From: Azolla pinnata
Taxonomy: Eukaryota; Streptophyta; Polypodiopsida; Salviniales; Salviniaceae
Direction: 5' to 3'
Length of the DNA stretch: 64,000 nt
Assembly: GCA_037176905.1 (NCBI GenBank)
Contig: JBBBWG010015779.1
Coordinates: 18,227 to 82,226 of the forward strand
Below, one piece after another: positions 22,448-35,391 of the stretch (the stretch's first letter is position 1; every line of letters starts with the position of its first letter). The notes under the pieces were generated by a model. It saw only the letters and a program-made list of their open reading frames with translations, searched no databases and had not been told where the DNA came from. A program made the translations under genes and the position numbers.

Positions 22448-24576
22448 ATCTAGTCTAACCAATCCCCTGTCGGCCTAGGATACCTATGGACCACCGTCCT
22501 GCATGTTATAATGTAGTATCATCCTCACCAAACTTCTTGTATTGTCCTTCAATTCTACATGAATGCGCTCGTAAAGTTGTTGAAGTAGCTACCACTAGTT
22601 GCGTTGATTGATTTGCTTATTCAGTACAGAGTAGAAACCATCTTCACCATTACTATCAAATTCAATTGTTACACTTTTCTTGGCACTCACTGCTTCCGTT
22701 GTTCCCTCGTTACTCATCTCATTCTTCGCTTTATTTTCTTGGTTGAGGTCTTTTCCTTCCTCAACTGGTTTTCCTTCTATTACTTCAATCGGCTCTTCAT
22801 TTTCTTCAAATAATTCTCTCTTTGTACCTCTTTGTTCAATCGAATTGAGTTGAGTAGGTTCCACCAAAACTTGATTTCTCTTCAAAAGAGACGAGTTTTG
22901 ACAATCTTCCTCCAAACTCTTCCGTTGTTGCTGCTGTTGTTATGGTAATGGTGGTTGTTGTACTAGTAATTGGTTTTGTTGTGATGGTTCTTCTTGTTGG
23001 TGTGGAGCTCTTTCTTCAAGCTGTTTCTTCAGATCATTTGGTGGCTCGATGGTGGAAGTTGCAACCTCACATGTTGGCCCGCGTTGATCTAGTTGTTTTT
23101 GCTTTTCTTCAACAGAAACTTCCTGTTGTCTACACAATGTATAGGTAATTGTATCTTCTCTCTCCTCGAACACCTTCTGCCGATCTGTCCATTGCTCGAT
23201 ATCTGATGTGAGCTTGACTGTCGGTACCTTCGTCTTCCCACCATTTCGGCTCTCAAGTATGCGTGATTAGTCACCCTCATTCTCTATGTGCTGCCTTTCC
23301 TCGTCCATGAATACATCCTAAAGCTGGCACAATGCTTGTACACAATGCACTCCCATCTCATCGCTTCTCGTACCTCATCCGCTTTGCTTTGGATTTCGCT
23401 TACGCCGGTCTCCTTCACTGTCTTCAGTACTTCAAGCCAAAAAGAAGTTTTTTTTTGTGAATTCGCCCACGTGTATTCCTACTGTGGTGGTGTAGTTATT
23501 TCTTGTCATTCCCGTGATCTTCAAATCCGTGATCCCTTTTAGGAGTTGCTCCAACACGGACGCGTGAATTCCAATCTCTACCGGAATATCCCGGGTTTGC
23601 GGTTGATGATGGCTTTCTATTGTAGGTCGAGACCTCTGTGTCGGCTCCGGGTTCCTTTTGTCCACCCCTGCCAGCCACTTGCACCTCTTCATGAATCGGG
23701 TTACGCCACTTTTCACAGTCTCCCAGTCATCTGTGAGCCCGCTTTCTATAGTGACGTCTTCTAGCAATGTTCCGAGTTCATATTGGTCTCAGAAGTCCAC
23801 GGCACGCAGGAACATGAGAACCTTGTCCGCTGGAAGAATCGCTTGATCGCGTGCAGATAACATCCCGAAACAACTCTCGAATTTTGAAAACACCTCGAGG
23901 ACCTTCAACCCTTTGTTCGATGTCTCCACCTAGTTCTCAAAACCCCTCCATGTTGCCTTTGAAGAGTCCTCCAATTCATAGGTTGTCTTCAACGCTTCCT
24001 CAAATTTCGGCCAAGTCGGGTGTTGTCGCTGCAGCTCACGGAGGCTCCCCTGAAGACGATCTGTAGCCACCTGGTTGAAAGAAATGACTTGATAGCCCTT
24101 CGAGATTCCGCATCGCAACATCTCTGCCTTATAGTCTCGCAAATAGCGAGACATGTCCTTCCCATTGAATTCTCCGTTACTGTTCACGATCCTTTCAACC
24201 GCTAATGCAACTTCTAATTGCACACGCTACTCTTGAAGCATCCTCTCAAACAGAAGCATCATGTTGATCTCTGCTAGTTAGTTCTCCATCTCCTTGGTCA
24301 CCCGCTTCACGTTAGGTTCACAACTTGTGTCGTGTCATACGGGGCCGGATCTTCGTGTGAGTCAGGTGATGACCACTGGTGTCCTGGACGAGGAGAAGTA
24401 GAGAATGAAAGAGAGAAGAGCAAGATGGATTGTAATAGGTTTATAGATTAATCCTCTAGAATCTTTCCGAAAAGCTCTTGATGATCGCCGATAATGATCT
24501 TCTAGATTGATGAGTTGATGATAATTTCTGAATTCATGAGTTGATGAGATAATGAACAAGGCTTATTATATCAGAC
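22448..24576 (-). mobile_element. Retroelement fragment with gag-like reading frames, broken
   Basis: The fragment sits between the two satellite arms. Minus-strand frames show gag-like content in order: 24223-23930 (FNGKDMSRYLRDYKAEMLRC, then FNQVATDRLQGSLRELQ and FEEALKTTYELEDSSKATW), 23767-23432 (ESGLTDDWETVKSGVTRFMK), then Glu/Gln/Pro-rich frames to 22595. This resembles LTR-retrotransposon gag proteins that precede a protease, but no protease, reverse transcriptase or LTR is visible and the frames shift repeatedly. It most likely inserted into the satellite and then decayed. Confidence 0.5.
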
Positions 24577-26205
24577 AGGCAAGAACGACTACCTACATCA
24601 GAAAGCTCATAGTTTCCTTGTATAATATCAAATTTTAGAGTTCAAATAGGTGAATCAAAGCTAACGAAGTATGTTATGAGATGACATCAAAAAATATAAA
24701 TTTTTAAATTTAGGATGAGAGGCTTGAAAGAAAAAGTAAAGTTGTGATATAGATAAGGCACCGACATACAAGAGAGACAAATAAAGGAAAAAGTAAAGTT
24801 ATTTCACAAATAAAGCACAGACAAACAAGAGCGACCTCCCTATATTAAAAAGCTCATTGTGTCCTCGTATGATATTAGATTTTAGAGTTCAAATAGGTGA
24901 ATCAAAGCCAATGAAGTAGGCTATGATATTGTTTGAAAACTTATAAATTTTGAATTTAAGGGTGAGAGGCATGAAAAACAAAGTAAAGTTGTGTCAGAGA
25001 TAAGGTACGGACATACAAGAGCAACCACCTGCATCAAAAAGCTCATATCATCTTTATATGATATCAGATTTTAGAGTTGGAATAGGTGAAACAAAGCTAA
25101 GTAGGTTATAATATTGCTTGAGAAAATCTAAATTTTGAAATTCAGGATAAGAAAAGTGAAGGAAAAGGTAAAGTTGTGTCAGAGATAAGGTATGGACAAA
25201 AAAGAGTGACCACCTGCATCAAAAATCTCATAACATCTTCATATTATATCAGATTTTAGAGTTTAAATAGGTGAAACAAAGCTAACGAAGTAGGCTATAG
25301 TATTGCTTGAGAAAATCTAAAATTTGAAATTCAGGACAAGAGAAATGAAGGAAAAAGTAAAGTTGGGGCACAAATAAGGCACGGAGAGACAAAAGCAACC
25401 TCCTACATGAAAAAATTCATAGCTTCCTCATATGATATCGGATTTTAGAGTTCAAATAGGTGAATCAAAGCTAATAAAGTATATTATGAGATGGCATGAA
25501 AAAATATAAATTTTGAAATTCAAGGTGAGATACATGAAGGAAAAAGTAAAGTTATGTCACAAATAAGGCACGGACAGACAAGAGCAATCTCGTACATAAA
25601 AAAGTTCATAGCTTTCTTGTATGATATCATATTTTAGAGTTATGGATAGAGAAGAGCAACTGCCTACATTAAAAAGCTCATAGATTCCTCCTATGATATC
25701 AAATTTTACAGTTCAAATAGGTGAATCAAAGTTAATAAAGTATGTTATGAGATGGCATGAAAAAATATAAATTTTGAAATTCAAGGTGAGAGACATGAAG
25801 GAAAAAGTAAAGTTGTCACAGATAAGGCACGGTCAAACAAGAGCAACCTCCTACATCAAAAAGTTCATAGTTTTCTTGTATGATATCATATTTTAGAGTT
25901 ATGGATAGAGAAGATCAACTGCCTACATTAAAAAGCTCATCGATTCCTCCTGTGATATCGAATTTTAGAGTTCAAATAAGTGAATCTAAGCTAACATAGT
26001 AGGTTATGATATGGCATGAAAAAATCTAAATTTTGAAATTAAGGGTGAGAGATATGAAGGAAAAAGTAAAGTTATGTCACAAATAAGGCACGGACAGACA
26101 AAAGCGACCGCCTGTATGAAAAAACTCATAACGTGCTCGTATGATATCGAATTTAAAAGTCAAATAGATAAATCAAAGCTAAAGAAGTAGGCTATATTAA
26201 TATGG
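24577..26205 (+). repeat. Satellite array, arm 2: AT-rich, diverged monomers of the same family
   Basis: Unit order matches arm 1: AAAAAGCTCATAG..., TGATATCGGATTTTAGAGTT, GGTGAATCAAAGCTAA, GTAGGCTATGAGATGGCATG, AAATTTTGAAATTCAGG, GTGAGAGACATGAAGG, AAAGTTGTGTCA, GGCACGGACAGACAAGAGC. Each has a clear counterpart in arm 1, so both arms descend from one repeat. Between about 25600 and 25990 a shortened ~71-bp unit alternates with a full ~190-bp unit twice, a small higher-order pattern. Confidence 0.85.
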
Positions 26206-26299
26206 TAGGGAAATGAGGTTTTGTTCTTTGATTTGATTGATATTGAGACCTATGCCAAGGTTTTGATTTTCCTTGAGATTGATGGGGGGGAATCACCTT

Positions 26300-27150
26300 T
26301 GATAACCCCATAGGGTTGCTTGATGAACCTATAAGCTCTAGTTATTGTTGCAATGGAACATTCTCCTTGAGATATTTCAAAAACTTGCCATTAGCGCCAA
26401 CCTTCATCCAAGGTCTTTCCTTAGTTTCAGACTCTTCCAACACTTCTTCTTCAACACTTTTACCTTTTTTCTCCGAAGGCACTATAGTGTCTCCTTTACC
26501 TACATTCACATCCTAAATTTTGTTCCTCTCCTTTTCTTACTCTACTTGATTTGGTATAACCATAGCACTACAAGGGGTATTAAGAATCTCACTAACTAGT
26601 GTTTGTTGACATTCAACCATAAAATTACCCAATTCACCACATTTGAAGCAATGACCAACAAATGAACCCCAATGCAATTGACAACGAAATGACTGCATTT
26701 TCTTCGATTTTATATTCAACAATATAGGCCTCTTCTAAGTTGTATTCCATTATGCGCTTTTGGATTTGGAACAACTATCACTTTTCCAAGTTGCAGTTTC
26801 ATCACACTTTTTATAATTGGCCACAAAAATGAGAATTTACACTCTGCTTTAACCCATTTTGGACACTCTTGCTTCAAAATCTCTTCAAACTTTGCTAATG
26901 GCCGCCATGGAACAATGTAGACCAACTTATTATTGAAGAAAACTAGGATACAAGCCAATAATTTATCTCTTTCTTCTTCGGTTCGAAATACAACCTCAAA
27001 AAAACCTCTTGGACCTTTGTACACATCCTCCACACTAGTTCTACCCACCATAACATTTAACCTTTAACGCACTCAATCATTTTGAGGAATTTTTCTAGTA
27101 ACGAAACAAATAATACCTCAATCATGGAACATGGAAAAGGCCTTTAGGAT
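26300..27150 (-). mobile_element. LINE (L1-type) ORF1 remnant: DUF4283-like plus zinc knuckle
   Basis: The minus-strand frame 27051-26716 reads GPRGFFEVVFRTEEERDKLL, WRPLAKFEEILKQECPKWV and QLGKVIVVPNPKA, the style of the DUF4283 domain of plant LINE ORF1 and related proteins. The frame 26722-26537 carries CFKCGELGNFMVEC, a zinc knuckle in which the expected His is Asn. The frames are broken between the two parts and no reverse transcriptase follows, so it is a 5'-derived fragment. It abuts satellite arm 2 and lies upstream of the PRCC gene. Confidence 0.55.
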
Positions 27151-27657
27151 GTACTTGCGGGGTAGCTCCACCTCCACAATATCGTCAACCGTTGCGTCCA
27201 CCTGAATATCTTCATGATCAGGTAGCACGTCATGCAACGCTTTATTTGCAACAGCATGGATTGTTTCCCAACTTGAGCATATGATGGCTTCTGCACCATA
27301 TCTATATCCTCCTTTTGCTGATTCGGATGATCAATCTTCTATTTCTTCAAATTGATATCTTCAGTCACCATCGTGAGAGGCCGCGATCTGAAATTTTCCG
27401 AGACGATGAACTTATCAATCTCAAAAATCTTTGGTCCTTATATCGACGCGAAGCTCTTATCGCAAGCTTCGATTCAAGTTATAGACCACCAAAATCGAAG
27501 CTCAAATGAGAAAGTTATGAGCAAAACTCCGATTAGGCTGATCTGTTTTTTTTCCATCTTCTTTTTCTTCTTCTTTTTCTTTCTTGCGTTTTAGTTCTTT
27601 CCGTTCTTCTCTGTTCATCTTTCTCATCTGTGTCTCTGTTGTGCAGAAGAAGAACCC

Positions 27658-29595
27658 ATGGAAGCTTTACTCGCTAATTACGCCTCGGACGACGATGAGG
27701 ACTCGAACCCACCTCCGAAATCGTCCTCTTTACCATCTCCATCCTCTGCAAATCTGCCCGGTAAGCCCCATCCCTTTCCCAAACCTAGTTTGTTCTCTTC
27801 CTTACCATCTCCAAAAGGCCCATCAGGAAGGGACAGTTCAGTAAGAGCTATGAGAACTGAAATCCCGGATCAGATTACGTCGGAAAATCTTGAAGATAAG
27901 CCGGCCTCGGTGGCTGTGCCAGGAGGAAAGAGAAGCTCTTTGTTCAGTGCTTTGCCTCCACCAAAAAGCTCGAAAATGCTTCCGGATCCTTCCATACGAT
28001 CCGAGCCTTCGGCGCGAGCTGTGAAACGTGTGGTGGAGTTTAGGCCAAGCATCGACATGTCTGTCTTAAAAGAAGAAGAAGATGATGATGATTCAAATGC
28101 GCGTGCAAAGAGATGGGCAGCTGAGTCAGACAAGCCCAAAGGCTTGGCATCGATTTTGCCCAAACCGAAATATTCTGGTCAATCTCTTGGTCTTGGTAGT
28201 GGCCACTCTTCATCAGGCCGTATGTCTCTTGAGATAAACAATGATCATGATGATGCAAGGAGGAAAGATTCTACTTTGTCTGAGAATATAAATCGACTCG
28301 AAAAGAGTGATGTTCGCCCGAATCCTGACAATGGAGTAGAGCTTCCAATTGATGTGAATGTAGGCAGTTCAGCCGGAACCTGGGGGAATAAAAACTCAGG
28401 CTATCATCAAGGTCTGGATAGTAACGATGATCAGTCTCAATGGTCAGGTCATACCACACCTTATCCACAAGGTTTGCAGGAAAGTAATGAAGAATCTCAA
28501 TCGGTGAACTATGGCTCAGCTTATCCACAGGGTTTGCAATCTAACAATGAAGAATTTCCTTGGTTGGCATCACATGCACCTCATGATGGGTCCGTATCTG
28601 AGGAGCCTTTTAATACATTGATGGTCCATGAAGCAACACATGGCATTGAAACCGTGGAGGATCCTCTTGCAAATATTTTGATGAAAGAGAGAAGGAAAGG
28701 CGGAAAGGTTGCAACTCCCACTGTGATTGAAGTGAAGCAATCAGAGTTGACCATTAACAAAGTAAGAGAGGATCAGGTCAGGGCCACCGGCATCGCATTT
28801 GGACCCTCATACCAAGTAAGATTCTTCCTTTCTAACATTCATTTGTGATTTTTACTATGATGATTTTTCCTTTCTAATATTCCATTTGTGAAAAGAAGAA
28901 AGAGAGAGAAGTTGAACATAGAGTTGTGCAAAATGCTAGCATAGAATTTTAAAAAATCTGGTGAGTTTATCATGCAACTTTTTAAATAGTACATATAATT
29001 GTTGAAAGGGGTTTTCCCAAAGATAGTTAGGGCATTTGTACATGGAAGAAAGAGTAAAGCTATGGACTTTTTGGACTATTGGTATATGGAAGAAAGCCTA
29101 AAGCTATTATGGACAATGGAAGAAAGCTATGGACATTACGTGACTAGAAATGATTATTGTCAATAGAATCATTTACATCTTTCTTAGAGATTTTTAATGC
29201 AATTGCTTCAAATGGAAGCGGTATTCTTGAAATGTTTGGTAATTAATATATAACCTATTACATTTGATGTACTTGGATGAAGCATGTTGCCTTGATCTGA
29301 CCATCTTTATTACTGGGGTTGCTACTTGAAGCTACCTTTATTACTGGGGTTGCTACTTGAAGCTGATGTTTGATTCAATGTGTTCTATGAGCATCTTGTT
29401 TGGAATGATCAAACACTGGTTTTTGTAAATACGCAGCCAGTATCGAACAAAGGGAAGCCATCAAAACTACACAGGAGGAAGCATCAAATTGGAACCCTTT
29501 ATTTTGACATGAAACAGAAGGAAATGGAACTGATGGAAAGGCGATCAAGGGGCTTCATGTCAAAGGCTGAAACACAAGCAAAATATGGCTGGTGA
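27658..29595 (+). CDS. PRCC: PRCC-like protein, 2 coding exons (about 438 aa)
   Basis: Exon 27658-28815 splices to 29437-29595 (GTAAGA donor, ACGCAG acceptor, phase 0). The C-terminal block GIAFGPSYQ + PVSNKGKPSKLHRRKHQIG, then LYFDMKQKEMELMERR and KAETQAKYGW, is the hallmark of the PRCC family (human papillary renal cell carcinoma translocation partner, a nuclear protein linked to pre-mRNA splicing and the mitotic checkpoint). The N-terminal part is acidic at first (LLANYASDDDED), then Pro/Ser-rich and disordered, with basic motifs such as SLFSSLPSPK and SLFSALPPPKSSK. Around residues 245-310 three copies of a ~20-residue unit beginning Y(P/H)QGL occur. The start follows a pyrimidine tract ending GTGCAG at about 27647, so a leader intron may end just before the ATG. 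Intron 1 is 621 bp. Confidence 0.9.
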
Positions 29596-31179
29596 AAATG
29601 AAATGCTCTGTATGGAACAAGTATGGTTTTTACATTCGGTGGAACCACAATGTGATGACAAGACAAGACTGGGTAAATGCTGCAACCAGACCCAAATATA
29701 CATAGAAAGCTGGGAGGGATGGGAACGCCATGATTGAATGGCTGAAAACATCTCTGCTGTGCATTATCTTGCATGTCTGTGTTCTGATTTCTCCAAATGA
29801 CGTTGTCATTTTAACACAAACTCTGACATAAGGAAATTTAAAATGTCTTTGTCACCACTAAGGTGTGAAGAAAAAGTTGTTTGCATCTGTTTATTGTAAC
29901 TGTAATTTGAGTCAATGTCTCACCAATTTTGCTGTTAGAAGCTAGAAATGTGGTTTGATTAAATAATGGTAAACCCACAAATGATGCTTCCTATGGATCA
30001 CAGTTTGTTGAATATGCTGCATATCTTTACGAATTAATGCATATGAAATAGCAAATCATATGCCTTAGCTTTAAGTGCTCGAGTTTGGCTAATGTTCAAA
30101 TCAGAAGCCTATGAAATGCAAGATTTTGCTTATTTACAAGCAAGTATTCACTATTTCATTGTTAAAACCTGAATTTATTATATGAAACAGATTTGCCTCC
30201 AAGAAACCAACTTAGGGTTTTTTTGGGTACACAAAGTAGCCTCATTGCCCCCGTTCACTATCAGCCTGCTTAAGACATTTTATTTTTTATGCCTTTATAC
30301 TTTCAGAGCTATGTATTCAAGGCTTCCAGCAGTATTTCTGGAATTATCTACTTCAATAACTTTCTGCATTTGTTAAACTTATCCCTGTGTTATAGAATAT
30401 TTGTGTACGAACTCTCGGGGAATCATTATAGGATATATCAATTGTTAGGTTTTTTATTTGATAGTAACATATCTTTTGTTAGTTCTAACATCTTAGTACT
30501 TAAGTTTCAATGCACAATTAGAAAAAAACATTCAAGCTAGCATCATTGGTTATATTTTATGGCATTGTGCCAGCACACTGCTGTCTATTTATTTACTTTT
30601 CAGATTTTCTATTTATTCATATATGAAGTGAAAAGCAGATTTGTTCAACGTTATCTATCCTGTCTAGAGCACGTTGAGTAAAAAACAGGGAACAAACACT
30701 ATAAATCATACATCCCCACGGATGATGTAATGAGACATACACAGATATCACAGCATAGTACCAAACAGCTGGCTTTCTCAAGTCATTCTTTTCTGTAAGT
30801 TCAACTAAGATTTTACTCACAGTGATGAAAGTTAAAATTTAAATGTTAGTTACTTCTGGTGCGCAATCATCGCAGTGAAACTTACTTTTGCCATACCATC
30901 AATCAGTTACATTTACAGTGCATATGCTCTCATAGCCTGGCAATTACTGAGTTGTATTCTTGTATTGATACTCCACAATTATGATACAGAGGTACCCATA
31001 TAACGCCAACAAAAAAAATAGCATGTGCATGCAACCAAACGATTGCTAAAAGAAGTGGAGACAAGAAGAAGATTATATTATGAGTCCACGACAATATTGA
31101 ATCTCAAGGTTAGAATAGGAACAAAAATGTATGAGGGATGATGGAGGAAGAAGATGTTATGGATTTTAGGATTCAAGGT
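29596..31179. other. Intergenic, AT-rich; 3' regions of two convergent genes
   Basis: This separates the PRCC stop (plus) from the APD1-type stop (minus). AATAAA-like signals could be found by chance in such AT-rich DNA. No gene or repeat recognised. Confidence 0.5.
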
Positions 31180-33739
31180 TTAGAAGAAAGATGTGTCTGA
31201 GGCTTGTTCCTGGTACATGGGTGGTAATGATATTTTTTGCTGCTGTTGGTGGGTGTTGTTAAAAGATGCAATGTGTTGTGGTTCATAAGTTTCAGTATTT
31301 GGAATGCCACCAACACATGTTGTCAGATGATGATTGAATGGTGCAGCAACATTCATCTGGTCTCCCTCTGTCACACGTCGCCGCTTCATGCACGTGTCCA
31401 CCCGCTTCTGCTTCTCTGCAGAATAATAATGAAGGTAGTATACTGTAAGTATAGCATTGTAGCAACCTGGAAAAAACTAAGCTATTTAAGTTGCAGTTTC
31501 AAGTTGGTTTTTGCACACCTAGGTTAATAGAAAAAAAAATTGAGCTTTACCACTAGGGTGTGGCATAGACCTATCGGGATGAAAAATATAGTATCAAATC
31601 TCTTAAAAGTTATCCTTCCTCTTCGATCAACGTATAAGATTCTGTTCTGAGAGACAGGGTAACAAATACTTTCTTGTAGGCAGCAGCATTTTTAGCATAA
31701 TTCTGTTCCAGAGTCTGATGAGATTATTTGGACGAGCTGGTTGTGAAAACTCTTTTGGAGGAGGATTTTTTCAAGAGGGTTAAATACCAGTGATATGGCT
31801 CAGTGTACTCCGGATTTAAGAAATGCCCTTTTAACCCATTAAAAAATCACCAGTTGAGAGAGATAAAATTCTACCACCTCTTGAAATTGACCCATACTTC
31901 CCAATGTTTTCAAGTGTCTGGAGCAGTGATGTCCCCACCACCCCTAAAAGTTTCTGCACTTTACTAGGTTTTCAAAACAATACCATAATGACATTGATAC
32001 AGTTATGCTTCAAAGAGGGATCATACACAGTACTTTTTTTATTAAACTCTTGAGGTATGCTTATTTTGAAGTTGGTATTTTGACATCAAACAAAAGACAG
32101 TCTGAAGAAGCTATACTAATCAGAACATGCAGGTAAAACATTCTAAACTACGCTTACTTTTGTTTGCGATTGCTTCTTTTGTCATCTGAAGGAATTCGTC
32201 CCAATGGAGACCCTGTAGTTCTTGTTTCTCTTCCTCCGACAACATAAAATTTGGTACTCTTCCACATAGATAAGCAGCCCTTTCTCCATACAAAGAGTAT
32301 ATATTTGTCAGTACGACTGCAAAATCTTTTCATCCAAACATATCATAAAGAAATTATTTTTTCTTTAGGAGTTACACTCAAAGATGTCCCCATCAGTGCA
32401 TACACAGAGAAAAAGGGTGTATGTTTCTTTCAGAAAGAACTGTGATTTTATATTTCATGATTTTACCTTTCTGTGAAGCAAAAAACTTTGAATTTCAGAT
32501 GAGTTCTTATCCAGTCCCAAATAGGTAAATAATCATGGATTGACACATACTTGTCACGTTTGTTGTATGCATGTTCATTATTATAAATCATAGTTGCTCA
32601 AGATGGAACAATGACTATTTAGGAGCATGTGGTGGAAAAAAGAAAACCTTCAGCGGAGTGTTCCTCAACGTTTGGGATGATGAAGAAAAACTTGACAGTG
32701 AGTATTTTTTTTAATTTTGTTCCCATTCTGTTCTTTCTTAGTGCAAACAAACGTACCTGTCATAGAGATGTGCAGCTTCTTCCATAGATGCTACTGTTCC
32801 GAGATGGATTTGCTTCTTCTCAACTTTGATTGCAGCTTGCCACTTCATGTTCTTAAAGTACACACCTCTCAGCATACAAGAATCTTGATTATCTGTCTGT
32901 TTCCTTCTCGATGTTTTTCTGACCTTTGGCACGGAGGCTGGCAAAACTATAAAAGAATGAAAATTTCAAGAATTTTCTCCGGGGAAACAGAAAAGAACAC
33001 TGATCCTGGAAGTAACCAAACATCACAAATCTTTGCTACCAAACAGTGTCAAGGAAAAGATTAAAAGAATCTGCAAAAAAACTAAGACAAACAAATGGCT
33101 GAACAAAGTTGTGTGCATCAAGTCTTACCTGGAGGATTGTTATTTGAAGCCTTGGCTAAACTACCAATCACTGCCACTGAGGTCTCAGGTTTGACCTCTG
33201 GTTGCTGGAGTTCAAACAATATGAAAGTATAGATGAGAAAATTAATGAACATATTAGTTATTTAAAATGGTGGTTTAGCAGCCCTGTTCAACTTAACTAA
33301 CCTCTTTCTTTTCGATGTTAACTTGGACTGGATGTGTGTTCACTTTTGGAAATGAATTCTCCAATGAGATCGGTTTATGCTCTGCTGCAAGATTTTGTCG
33401 ATTGAGTTGGTTCAGAATCTTGTATTTCTCTATAAAGTAAACACACACAAAGTTCAGACATCTTCGTCATAAATGAGAACATAAACAATTTCAGGAGGCA
33501 GGAAATCTGATTTGTAGCCTTTGGGATTGTCACAATGTTCAACAGTATTGCTACAAGTGGATATGAACACATTATGCATGCATTATGCATGTGTGTATAT
33601 GTATTACACATGGGTGTATGTGTATGAATGTATATATATGTATGTATGCATGTATGTATGCATGCATGCATTATGCATGTATTCCTAGTGTACACACACC
33701 TTGAATGCCAAGATGCCTCCTTTTCCGAATGCTCACCAT
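31180..33739 (-). CDS. APD1: AP2-domain protein of the At4g13040/APD1 type, 6 coding exons (about 263 aa)
   Basis: Coding exons on the minus strand: 33700-33739, 33302-33429, 33129-33204, 32757-32946, 32158-32279, 31180-31415; phases all match (792 nt including stop). The start MVSIRKRRHLGIQ matches the Arabidopsis At4g13040 pattern. The AP2-like domain (about residues 103-160) reads LRGVYFKNMKWQAAIKVEK, QIHLGTVASMEEAAHLYDR, then AAYLCGRVPNFMLSEEEKQE. The residue pattern differs from ERF and DREB domains, as is typical of this single-copy group. In Arabidopsis, APD1 is reported to promote salicylic-acid-dependent defence. A further minus-strand leader exon ends with a GTATGT donor at about 35284, and the leader acceptor lies just before the ATG (GCAG, about 33750), giving a ~1.5-kb leader intron. 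The tail has a short Gln run (HQQQQK). Confidence 0.9.
33550..33690 (+). repeat. ATGCATGT/TATG simple repeats in APD1 intron 1
   Basis: TATGCATG and TATGTATG runs lie within the intron directly after the first 40-nt coding exon. They produce a chance 106-codon minus-strand frame with no protein meaning. Confidence 0.7.
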
Positions 33740-35284
33740 CTCTGACCTGCTTACAGGACTCCCCTTCAACAGATTTTTGACAGCAAAAACTTCAAATTTG
33801 AATTAAGCTCCCCGAATTCCCACAAACGGCTTGACTAGGAGATTCCTTCACAAATTATAATAATATGTCTGAGACTCTTTTTGCTGTATAAGGAGTTCCT
33901 GCTTGCGTGCTGTATAGCTTAGATATGTTATTTCCCTCGAGAATTTAACATCTGGAATTCATGTGTTTTCCTGAATTATCTGAAATATTTTCATGCTTGT
34001 TAACTGCATGGCCTCTTCAATAACAAATAGCTTAAAAAATTCCAGATATATAGGCACAAAGGTATAAAGGTCACAAAGATACTCCTGATGAAGAGGCTTC
34101 CTAGCCTAACCAAACAAGCAAGAAAGTTATCCCATAGAAGAATTGACTGAGAATTCCTTATTCTTTAAGCACAAAATAAAGACATTTTCTGAGAGAAGAG
34201 CAGTCTATCAAAGCTTAAACCTTCATAATCTCGAGTATGGAACAAGCACGTGTGAAAAATGCTTAATGGTTGAAACCATGAACCAGTTTATCATTTCAAT
34301 ATTTTCAAGTGGTCCAGCATTTTTCATTAAGAATTATACCCTCACAACATCGGCAGTTGAAGCTTAGACCATAATGGGTACCAACACACACAAATACAGC
34401 ATGGCTTTATATCAAATTTGTATGCTAGGTATGGTTAGAGTTCATTTTGGGCTTATTCATTGAATCTTCACTACCAATTCAGATGTATTGAATCCAATGC
34501 CGTCGGACATTTTGACCTAAATATTATACCATTTATCATCTTCCATTAAGGTTTTAAGCCCTTGAAACATTGTACGCTGAATTTTAGACCATGGTTAGAG
34601 GTTCACTTGGTCACACATAAACACGCACACACGCAAACACTCGCATCATGTCTTACCCATTGATTCTTCATTACGAATTCAGATGTATCGAGAGAATGAA
34701 CAATTCATTCTGCAAACCCTTCTACTTTCTCTATCAATACATCGCCTCTGTTTTGAAATGAATAGGAGTGGTAACAAGGAGCTAAAAATCAGCTCAAATA
34801 ATAGACATTAGCACAGAAAGAACCATAAATTCTCCCGAATGTTTTCATCCATAAGAAAGACTTCTTTCTGTTCCACCCACCACGTCTGAGTTGAATGAGG
34901 ATCTTCGGACCAGAAGATCAGAGAAGGAGATATACAGAAAACAGAGGAAGAAATTCAGACGTAGTTACCCCTAAAATCGTCTTATACTGCGCACATAGAC
35001 CAAATCATCAGTAAAAGGAGACAACATCAACGTCGTAGGTTCAGAATGCACAGAAGTGGCAGAGGTTTCGAATCCTTTGGGGGTTTCTCGACACAGAGAA
35101 ACGAGAGAAAGCAAGCGAAGCGTGGCCTAGATCCAGTCTTACGAAGCCAAGCCATTGAGAGCTGGAAGAGCGGAGACAGATTGAAAACAAGCAAGAAGAA
35201 GGGGAGAACAAAAGCGGTAAAGCGGGAAGAGAAGGGAGAGGGCAAGAGAAGAGAAAGAAGAGGACCCAAAGTGGAGGAGAACAT

Positions 35285-35391
35285 ACCTGTGAAGAAGCTA
35301 TGGCGAATCTGAGAGGGAATCTGAGAGCTGAGCTGGGGAAGAACGAGGAAGAGATAGTCGCCACCTGAGAGAGAAGAGACACAGAGAAGTA
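35285..35391 (-). promoter_or_regulatory. Presumed leader exon and promoter-proximal region of the APD1-type gene
   Basis: The minus strand carries AGCTTCTTCACAG followed by a GTATGT donor. This is a good 5' splice site for a leader intron that ends before the start codon at 33739. The transcription start itself is not identifiable from the sequence. Confidence 0.45.
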
